64,000 nt of DNA from Sphagnum compactum. Its lineage: Eukaryota; Bryophyta; Sphagnopsida; Sphagnales. The position numbers and the translations under genes were made by a program. Below are positions 52,991-61,111 of this stretch, piece by piece. The DNA lies in NCBI GenBank assembly GCA_965153455.1, contig OZ234495.1, forward strand, positions 19,402,875 to 19,466,874, read 5' to 3'. Position 1 is the first letter of the stretch. The number at the start of each line of letters is the position of its first letter. The notes under the pieces are model-generated. The model was not told where the DNA came from. It made no database searches and worked only from the letters and a program-made list of their open reading frames with translations.

Positions 52991-54575
52991 CTAGACTGTG
53001 GAAAAATCCAGCAGAACATGCACGTCCACAAAGGCCCTGTTAACATTAAAATTCCACCAAACTTGCATTAGGGATTTATACTGGATAAGTGGGCCCACTG
53101 GACGGACAGATCGGTGCTTTCCTTTCCTCATCAGTTTGTGTCAAATCGTTTTTTCTTCTCGCTCACTCGCGCGCGCGCTCTCTCTCTCTCTCTCTCAAGA
53201 TTTTGTAAGTTGGCGTCAAGAAGATTACTTAGTACTAGAGCCTGATCTGGGGAAGCTGGATCGATGAAAATGTACTTGGCAGCGCTTCAAAATCCCCCTG
53301 ATAATAATAAATGTATATATATTCTCTAATAAGCTGTTTGGTGTCAAATTTCGATCGGTTGCAGTATTGAAGATCAGGATTGAACATTTCAACCCCCGGC
53401 TTTGGCCTTAATTTAGGCGCTTGTATATCTCTGGTATGCGGATCTGCTGGTGGCGCAGAAGATTTGGGGGCGGAAGGGGGGGACAAAACGAAAGTGCGAT
53501 TTGATGGTCTGTCAAAAATTTGTTTCAAGTAGCCCCGGGGACTCTCCTCCGGTTTCCTTTGGCCCGCTTTTCCCCTAGCTGGCCAGGAGGGAAAGAAGGG
53601 AGGCGCTGCAGCTGACAGATGTCGGCAGTGGTAATTGGGCCCCCCCTCCCCTCCCCGCTCCGCCATGGACGACCTCCGGATGCATGCGGGGGCCATCGTG
53701 GCGTCAAGTCTCGTAGATTCTCTGCTATTTTTGGTAAATCCGGTTTCCTTCCTGGAAGTACTAATTTGCAGCTTTTTATTTCCTGTTCTAACAAGATTTC
53801 ATGGAGAAGAAGAACAAGAGGAAGAAAGAGGAAGGGTCCTAGACCTGTATGGATCATAGGAATCATGAAGAATGATATTCGTTTTCTGTACTTTTCTAGG
53901 CTGAATATTCATGCAAGAGAAATATTTGGAAGTGAAGTAGCTTGTCGATTTCTGAAATCGCTATTTCTAAGAAAGAAAAAATAGTGGCAGGCAAATTTCT
54001 TCTTGATCAACTGACTGTTGACGGTGGGATCTACCGCCGGACGGCGGCCTGATCTGACTGACTCACTTGGCTGCAGCACTATTGCGAGAGGCTCTTTTTT
54101 TTCTTATTATTCTGTTGCACTAAGTCCTACTGTGTGAGGGAGAGTGAGTGGTAATTGGCGCATCGTCGCCGTTTTCTCTCGGCTATGGCGGTTGTTCCTG
54201 AAGCTATTAAAAGTCAAGCTTCTGCAGCGTCATAACACACCAAAATATCAAGCCTGCTCCTCCCGCCTGGCTTCTTCTGCATTAATTTCCGTGTTATTTT
54301 TCTCTCTGCTATCTTCATTTCAAGCTTCTCAACATGAATAGTGCGGGACGCGTTGGCGAGAGCGAGAGAGAGAGATAGCTGTGTCATTTGTTTGCGGCTT
54401 TTTGTTTTTTCTTTGAGAGATGTGCACGCAGTATTAGTCTTCCTCTTCAAGTAGACAATCGTTTTAATTGTTTCCTTCCGGATCCGTCTCCCTTTTTAAG
54501 GTGTGTTACTAGGTCTGGCTAACAAAGCCAACCTCTGCAGCTTCGTGAAGAGAGATCGTAAGTATAAACTGGACC

Positions 54576-54613
54576 ACGAAAGTTCCGTATTTAGTCTCCT
54601 ACGGAACTTTCGT
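54576..54613. repeat. Perfect 14-bp hairpin
   Basis: ACGAAAGTTCCGTA (54576-54589) and its exact reverse complement (54600-54613) are separated by 10 nt. Confidence 0.9.
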
Positions 54614-55138
54614 CTACCTCTTTTGTTTTGCCCGTTTAGTTTGCATTTGCCGTAATGCTTCTCTCTGTCATCAAAACATGTTTCTGATTATTCGTCACTG
54701 ATCGCCTTTGGTAGCATCCAGAGCGGACTGTCCGACAATTATTTTTCAGTGTCTTCCTGAGGACATAGGTGCTTTGAGAACGCTCACTTGGATTGTCGTT
54801 TTGTCTGTCTTCTTCAACCCTCAAGGACAATCGCGTGTCATTCCTGCAGGAAAATATTCTCCTTAGATGGAATATAAGTTGATCTAGAGTTCGTCCTCCT
54901 GAGGTTTTGCATTGTCGTTGTCTTTAAATAATTGTCTTACCTTGCAAGTGAAGGAAACGCAATTTTGCATCAGTCTACATTATATGCTCTCCGTCTTCAT
55001 GGAGCTTCGATATGCTGTGCCTTCCTTCTACCAACAGCATCACGAGCAGTCTCTTTACTCGGCACAAAGAGCTGGAGAAGGAGAAGGAGAAGCCTCGGAA
55101 CAAGGTTACATCATGATATCGTTTTCACACCTTTGTCA

Positions 55139-55233
55139 TAGGATTACACACACATAGTTGCCTTTTGCTTTGATGGACATCATCGCAGTCTCTTGAATCG
55201 CAATGCCTAAGTTGCGATGTGTGTGTAGTCCTA
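55139..55233. repeat. Nested fold-back sequence
   Basis: The outer arms 55139-55155 and 55217-55233 are 17-nt inverted repeats with one mismatch (TAGGATTACACACACAT type). Inside, ATCGCAA (55197-55203) and TTGCGAT (55212-55218) form a second perfect stem. Confidence 0.85.
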
Positions 55234-55912
55234 GGCAAAAGGTTTGAACTGAGATATTCCAGGAATAAAAACAAAGCTTCGACGTCCTAGCATCGACAAA
55301 GTTGGCTTTCCGCTCGCGATCTCTTCCGATCCGTATTAATCAGGTTAGCATGACAACGTCATTTATGCAGCCAATCCATCTTGAATGTATGACGCTGCTT
55401 TGAAGACGTTAGCAATTGCGATAACCGCTGCTACAGCATCTTGTTTCCATCAATTGAAGCTAGGCTCTTCTTGTGGATACTAAATGAATTTGATCTCAAG
55501 TGCTGCTTTTATTACAGTTCTCAAAAACACTGAGCTCCTTCGCTAGAAGGCCTGTCGAATTTCGGTGATGATCTTAAATCAATCGTTCTCCTTTTTTCCT
55601 TTGCAGTCGGTTTATAGAAGAGCGATACGCAGATCACCAGTAATCAATCCTCATATAATATTTTCAGGCGGACAAATTATTATTTCGTCCCAGTTTTTTG
55701 CCTGATTCCTGTTGTCTCTCGTTTTGGTTTGCTCTTTTTATAAGCCGCAGGAGCAGCGAGGCAGCAGCCGGCTGAGAGGGAGGGAGACCGGGCTGAGCGG
55801 GCGGTGCCGGGGGCGACACATCGTCTTCTGCTGCTGGATGACTCGAACGACAAAAAAAAAACCGTAGAATCCAGGTATCGTTTCTGGTGATTGATGTTGT
55901 TGCAATTCTCAG

Positions 55913-55920
<8 letters not shown>

Positions 55921-55956
<36 letters not shown>
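55921..55956. repeat. (GA)n microsatellite
   Basis: Eighteen uninterrupted GA units, followed at 56056-56088 by GACA-rich sequence. Confidence 0.97.
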
Positions 55957-55959
<3 letters not shown>

Positions 55960-56504
55960 ACAACGACCGTTGTTCAAGTCGATGGAATCGTATATCACTA
56001 GTGGCCGCCTTACGTCAAATCTCCTTTTGTGATACCTACATAACCAAGCAAGAAGAGAGACAGAGACAGACAGAGACAGACATAGAAAATTAGAACAAGA
56101 ATAAAACATGTCAAAGATTACTATAGCAAGAGGATTCAAGCATGCGAGATTGAGATCGGTATCCAGAGATGAGATAGACGGGCCCTTCGAAATGTCAGAG
56201 TTGGATATGGAAAGGTTTTAAGATTGTACAAAGACAGATTGCAGGGTTGCGTCGTCGATTTCAAGTTCATGGCGCGATTTCCACAGCAGCGCGTTCGTGC
56301 AGGGTTGTGGGTGTGCGGCCCGCCAGAGAGGGAAGCGAGCACGCGCAACCCCAATGTCAGTCAATCACAACCGGAAAACAGATAATAATCTTTCCACATT
56401 AATCTTCGTGTTGTTGTATGAGGTTTTTTTCTTTTTCTTCTTTTTTTCCTTCTGAGGTAGGTAAACTGGCAATCATCCCGTAGAGGACTTAAGCCAAATT
56501 TCCC

Positions 56505-56915
56505 CAGATTCTGGCAACATGCTAGAAGCTATGGTCTAAATCTGGTGATTTCAGCTTTGTTTTTCTCTAGAGATATGGCAACGTGCTAAAAGCTATGGTC
56601 GAAATCTGGTGATTTCAACTTCTTTTTTTTCTCTGGAAAGTAGGTATAGCAACATGCTAAAAGCTATGGTCTAAATATGGTGATTTCAACTTTCTTTTTT
56701 TCTCTGGAAAATATGGCAACACTCTAAAAGCTAAGGTCTAAATCTGGTGATTTCAACTTCTTTTTTTCTCTGGAAAATATGGCAACATGCTAAAAGCTAT
56801 GGTATAAATCCAGTGATTTCAACTTTCTTTTTTTCTGAAAATATGGCAAGAAAATATGGCAAGAAGCTAAGGTCTAAATCTGGTGATTTCAACCTTCTTT
56901 TTTTCTGGAAATATT
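56505..56915. repeat. Minisatellite, ~66-bp unit, about six copies
   Basis: The unit carries ATATGGCAACATGCTAAAAG, CTATGGTCTAAATCTGGTG and ATTTCAACTTC plus a T-rich tail. GCAA landmarks fall near 56514, 56578, 56649, 56716, 56782 and 56846, i.e. 64-71 bp apart; the last copy has a small internal duplication. Confidence 0.92.
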
Positions 56916-56919
56916 TCTT

Positions 56920-57345
56920 ATGAAACTATTTTGTGCAGCAATTATTTATGGACAAAAAATGTTTTATTATTCCAGAACTAAAATTTGAAATCTTCCATAG
57001 CCTAATTTCAGAGTTTCCATATCGGGAAAGAAAAGTCAACTCCCGAAACTTTCAAATTATTTCTACGAGGTATGCATGCAGCTACAAATTATTTTGTAAA
57101 AAAATTAGTACCATTAGTTCCTACCGGATTCTGAAAAACATTATACAATATTCGATTAATTAAAGCATTGAAAGTAGCAGGAAGCAAGCAGAGTTTGTTT
57201 TTTTGCAATTTTCTAACTTGCACATTAGTAGTGAGCATCCCAAGAAAGATTTAGCAATAACTGATAACAATAAAAAACCTGTGAAAACCTTTTGTTTTAA
57301 ATGTTCACAAAATTGCTACCAAACCAAAATCCAGGTTGACATAGT
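56920..57345. other. AT-rich spacer
   Basis: No gene was recognised. Confidence 0.45.
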
Positions 57346-57350
57346 TTTTT

Positions 57351-59036
57351 TTAAAAACGAAAGGCCAAAAGAAAGTACTTATTTTTAGAAGGATCACAAA
57401 AATCCAGTAGAAGAACGACGGTCACAAGGAAGACAAAAATGGAAGGCCAAAACATATATAGTCCACAGGAACCAAAAAAAGGAAAAAGCTTGTCCCTCTT
57501 GTGGTAGGAAGCTATGTCACTTATAGCCCCTCTAATGCCACCTATATGCAAATCGTGAGATCTAATAATAATGGGACGTCTAGAATAAGCATCACCTCCC
57601 AATGCAATCTTTCTCTCTACAGCAGAATGAACACGTTGCCTGAAAAATTGAATGCAAAAAGACAAAGATAAATAACCTCCCGATCGTCTATCGTGAAAAT
57701 TAAGAGCACATTTTATATCATGCCATATCATGCTCAGGTGTGCTATGCACCTCCATGGCCATTAGAATAAAATGGTGCCTTTCATGAAATCCTCTATATT
57801 TGCAAATCTTAGTAGTGGCATTAAGTTCCACCATTGCACGTACTGGTTGACTAATGACACTCGCAATCACTGTCTCTCGCATCGGGTTAGTAATCACCAC
57901 ATTGGCCATGAAAATTTGGTCCTCTTGGGTCATGTAGAGATCGGCTTGTAATTAAACTCTTGACGTAAAGGCGTTCCACCACTCTCTCCATACAATGTGC
58001 CCATTTTTTCGAATGAGGGCATAAATGATGTTTCGGATGGTGTCATGTGTGGTTATTCGATGACCTCCAAATTGACAACGAGCTAAATGCATGCCAGAAC
58101 GAACCCATGTCCACACTCACACGTGAAAAGACTAAACGTCAAGGGCTGAATCAAACCAAGATGAAAATCCAACGTTAAAGTGAAAGTACAATGTGCAATG
58201 TGAAACGAATGGATAAATGACTTAACAACCAACCATAGCCTTGCCCCCTTGCCCAAACAAGAATGAATGCAAGCTCTGGATGCTGAAGAAATGGAACCAT
58301 CCTCCAAGATAGACCTAAAGGATGTGTCACAATGGATGTCCATCAAAGATGCCTGTAGACCTTGGGTGTCTATAATTGCCAGAGGGTGCATCTTTTTAAC
58401 TCCAGGAAGAAGACCATTTCGCGTTGCACGTAAACATGACTGAAACAAATGTGGGCCCCCTTCAACTTGATAAACATATTCCTCCAAAATGGGTTTAAAA
58501 AAAATATGAAATCTAGAGCACAAATATGGAGCCACCAGAGTGTAATTCCTTAGAAAAACAGATGGGGCACAATCCTCCATAAAGAGAAACCTTATACCAC
58601 TAAAGGATATTGGTAGTTGAGCCTAATGCTTCGTTAAGGGGCCCTGAAAAAACTCCCACAATCCTAAACCCATAATGTCTCCACATACCTACATAACTCT
58701 CTTGTCAAGAACTTGCTAAAAGAAACAGGAAGGAAAAAAAATGAAGTATTATCCGTGTGAAGTAAAAAGGTCAATGAGCTACACATCATAACAAAATGCC
58801 CAAAACAACATAGGCATTTCCAAGGAAAAGAAAATTATTAATATGTGCCATGTCCTAAGATAAAGCCTCATCCAAAAAATGCATGGCAAAGTCCTAAAAA
58901 CCCACTGGCACACCCAAAATGCGTAAACCATCTATGACCAAAGTGTAGGCATGAGGAATCTCCATGCCTATAGAGATCCCGAATGGACTCCAAAACTTGC
59001 ATTTTACCACCTTGACCCTAAGCCCAACTAGGGTTT
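57351..59036 (-). pseudogene. 3' part of a non-LTR retrotransposon (LINE) polyprotein
   Basis: On the minus strand the order is: post-RT phrase KVVKCKFWSPFGI then GLRILGVPVGF (59000-58897). A long frame 58580-58083 contains LRNYTLVAPYLCSRF, DIHCDTSFRSILEDGSISSA and the start of a CxC...HxxxC zinc motif (CECGH). A frameshift near 58083 precedes HLARCQFGGHRITTHDTIR. A TAA follows near 57948, then TQEDQIFMANVVITNP and KYRGFHERHHFILMAMEVH (57933-57740), and HDRRSGGYLSLSFCIQFFRQ (about 57690-57640). The part after the zinc motif resembles the restriction-like endonuclease tail of some LINE classes (my inference). One frameshift and at least one stop make it a pseudogene. Its upstream end is cut exactly where the adjacent LTR begins. 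Confidence 0.75.
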
Positions 59037-59178
59037 TGTCATGGCCTAGGATATTTTGGGATACTTTTGGCAATGTCATGTCCTAGGATACTTTTGGCAA
59101 TGTCATGTCCTAGGATATTTTGGGATACTTTTGGCAATATCATGGCCTAGGATATTTTGGGACTAGTATGGCTCAGGG

Positions 59179-59188
59179 TTATAAAAGG
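59179..59188 (+). promoter_or_regulatory. LTR TATA box
   Basis: TTATAAAAGG; transcription would start about 59206-59216, shortly before the AATAAA at 59239. Confidence 0.75.
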
Positions 59189-59238
59189 AGATAGTCTGGG
59201 GAACAACCCTTTAGCAGATCAACACCAGTTGATGGGTC

Positions 59239-59244
59239 AATAAA
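59239..59244 (+). terminator. LTR polyadenylation signal
   Basis: AATAAA about 55 bp downstream of the TATA box, followed by TTGTCTTGTCTTG (U/G-rich), as expected for a short R region. Confidence 0.65.
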
Positions 59245-59435
59245 ACTTGTCTTGTCTTGTAATTCTCCACTTGTTTGTAGTCGGTCCATAACAGTTTGAT
59301 CTCCTCCTTCTTCTTGTTTGTTTGTTTTGTTGTTTCAGTAAGTAGCTAGAGGTATATTGGAGTGAAACTTGAAAAGGTTATAGAAGACTATAGGACGCTT
59401 CTACTCTCAAAGTTTCAAAAGAAAAGGATATGTTT

Positions 59436-60088
59436 TGAGAGAGATCCAAGCATCTGAAGTTTCAAGTGCAGATCTGGTTTTTTGGTCATATCTCCTTTGT
59501 GTAAGCTTTTTTGGGTCTGTAACTTTGTGATCTTATAAATCATATAGGAATATATGTGTGAGAGAAATTTCATGTCATTTGGACTTGTATTGAGAGAGAT
59601 TCAAGCATCTGAAGTTTCAAGCGCAGATCTGGTTTTTTGGTCATATCTCCTTTGTGTAAGCTTTTTTGGGTCTGTAACTTTGTGATCTTATAGATCATAT
59701 AGGAATATATGTGTGAGAGAAATTTCATGTCATTTGGACTTGTATTGAGAGAGATCCAAGCATCTGAAGTTTCAAGTGCAGATCTGGTTTTTTGGTCATA
59801 TCTCCTTTGTGTAAGCTTTTTTGGGTCTGTAACTTTGTGATCTTATAAATCATATAGGAATATATGTGTAAGAAAAATTTCATGTCATTTGGACTTGTAT
59901 TGAGAGAGATCCAAGCATCTGAAGTTTCAAGTGCAGATCTGGTTTTTTGGTCATATCTCCTTTGTTTAAGTTTTTTTAGGTCTGTAACTTTGTGATCTTA
60001 TAGATCATATAGGAATATATGTGTGAGAGAAATTTCATGTCATTTGGACTTGTATTGAAAGAGATCCAAGCATCTGAAGTTTCAAGTT
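59436..60088 (+). repeat. 155-bp tandem repeats in the retrotransposon leader
   Basis: CAAGCATCTGAAG recurs at 59447, 59602, 59757, 59912 and 60067: exactly 155 bp apart, four full units plus a partial fifth ending 38 bp before the gag ATG. Units differ at few positions. Units 1 and 3 read TTATAAATC where units 2 and 4 read TTATAGATC, suggesting a 310-bp doublet was itself duplicated. The units are non-coding, with no ATG-led frame of note. Confidence 0.97.
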
Positions 60089-60125
60089 TGAAGATTGAAA
60101 GCGCAAAAGTGTGAGAACTACCACC

Positions 60126-61091
60126 ATGGACAACTCAGAATCCAACATCAATCTCACTCAAATCCTCGCCGCCCTTCAGCACCTTCAACAAGAAAATGCT
60201 GTGCTTAGAGACTCGGTGACCCGCCTACAGAATCAGCCACCACCTCCTGCCCCAGTACTTCCTATTCTTGCAATGGCCGCCCAAGAGCCCAAGATCAGTC
60301 TGCCAGAAAAGTTTGATGGAACGCGCCTTGAATTTCGAGGCTTTGTCAGCCAGGTACGCCTGATCATGCAACTACACCCCCGTCGTTATTTTGATGACAC
60401 CACTCGTGTAGGATTCGTTAGAACCCTACTCACTGGGACAGCTGCAGCATGGTTTGCTCCCATCCTGGAAACATCATCCCCTCTTCTACAAGATTTCAAC
60501 GCCTTTATGGCGGAATTTGAAGTAGTATTTGGGGACAGTGATAAGGCCAGGACTTCAGCCAACAAGCTGCGTCGCCTCTTACAAGGGACACGTTCGGCCA
60601 TTGTCTACGCCTCAGAATTCAGGCAGCTTCCCTGTGACGTCAATTGGGGAGAAGCTACCTTGATTGATCAGTTTCGCTGTGGGCTTCGTGATGATGTTCA
60701 AGATCTTTTGTTGACACTCGCAGACCCTTCTTCCTTCAGTGAAGCCATCACCCAGGCAATTCGGTGCGATAATCGTCTGTTCGAACGTCGCCAGGAAAAG
60801 AAAGTCACCTCCAACGCCCAGCTTTGGAACAGTCAGCCTACTACGCTCCCCTTAGTTCCCCAAACAACACAAGTTGCCCGACCTGCCTCTTTTGGACCTG
60901 CTCCGATGCAGATTGACACAGCTAAGTTTAAATCTTTGACAGAAGCCGAGAAACTTCGCCGAAGGACAAACAATCTATGTCTTTACTGTGGCAACCCAGG
61001 GCATATAGCTCGTCAATGCCCTCAAAAGCTTGTCAAACTTCAGGTACAAGCTGTGGAAACTCCCCAGGAGTTGGAAAACAAGAACATCTAG
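60126..61091 (+). CDS. gag: Retrotransposon Gag (capsid/nucleocapsid), 321 aa
   Basis: Gag packages the element RNA into virus-like particles. The ATG at 60126 lies in an excellent context (ACCACCATGG); an in-frame GTG 15 nt upstream is not needed. An N-terminal leucine-rich segment (residues about 8-37) is coiled-coil-like and is followed by a Pro-rich spacer. A typical retrotransposon capsid domain covers roughly residues 60-215 (KISLPEKFDGT, then FVRTLLTGTAAAWF). A CCHC zinc knuckle is at residues 285-298 (CLYCGNPGHIARQC). It ends TAG at 61089-61091. The pol frame is -1 relative to gag. No obvious defect lies within gag itself. Confidence 0.93.
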   Translation: MDNSESNINLTQILAALQHLQQENAVLRDSVTRLQNQPPPPAPVLPILAMAAQEPKISLPEKFDGTRLEFRGFVSQVRLIMQLHPRRYFDDTTRVGFVRTLLTGTAAAWFAPILETSSPLLQDFNAFMAEFEVVFGDSDKARTSANKLRRLLQGTRSAIVYASEFRQLPCDVNWGEATLIDQFRCGLRDDVQDLLLTLADPSSFSEAITQAIRCDNRLFERRQEKKVTSNAQLWNSQPTTLPLVPQTTQVARPASFGPAPMQIDTAKFKSLTEAEKLRRRTNNLCLYCGNPGHIARQCPQKLVKLQVQAVETPQELENKNI

Positions 61092-61111
61092 TCACAGTAA
61101 GAGCCGTGTGA

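Larger units (their letters stand above)
53000..56400. other. GC-richer, low-copy-looking island without a clear gene
   Basis: The composition shift is obvious. It contains a CG/TC tract (53168-53196), a (GA)n microsatellite (55921-55956), several hairpins (see separate entries) and a well-placed ATG at 53665 (CGCCATGGAC) that opens a 74-codon frame. The first 23 codons of that frame run up to a GTAAAT donor-like site, but no second exon was found. A 153-codon minus frame (53235-53696) overlaps it. This could be the 5' end of a gene, a promoter region or gene debris; I cannot decide. Confidence 0.4.
59037..59293 (+). repeat. 5' long terminal repeat (257 bp)
   Basis: It starts TGTCATGG and ends CCATAACA (59286-59293), imperfect inverted ends within a TG...CA frame. 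U3 carries four CCTAGG-centred repeats (starts 59045, 59082, 59109, 59146; spacing 37, 27, 37). A TATA box, TTATAAAAGG, is at 59179-59188 and AATAAA at 59239-59244. The 3' LTR lies beyond the window, so the ends are inferred rather than confirmed by comparison. Confidence 0.75.

Noticed and set aside
53235-53866. 153- and 113-codon minus-strand frames
   Set aside because: Pro/Ala/Ser-rich low-complexity translation of GC-rich DNA, no motif, and overlap on both strands.
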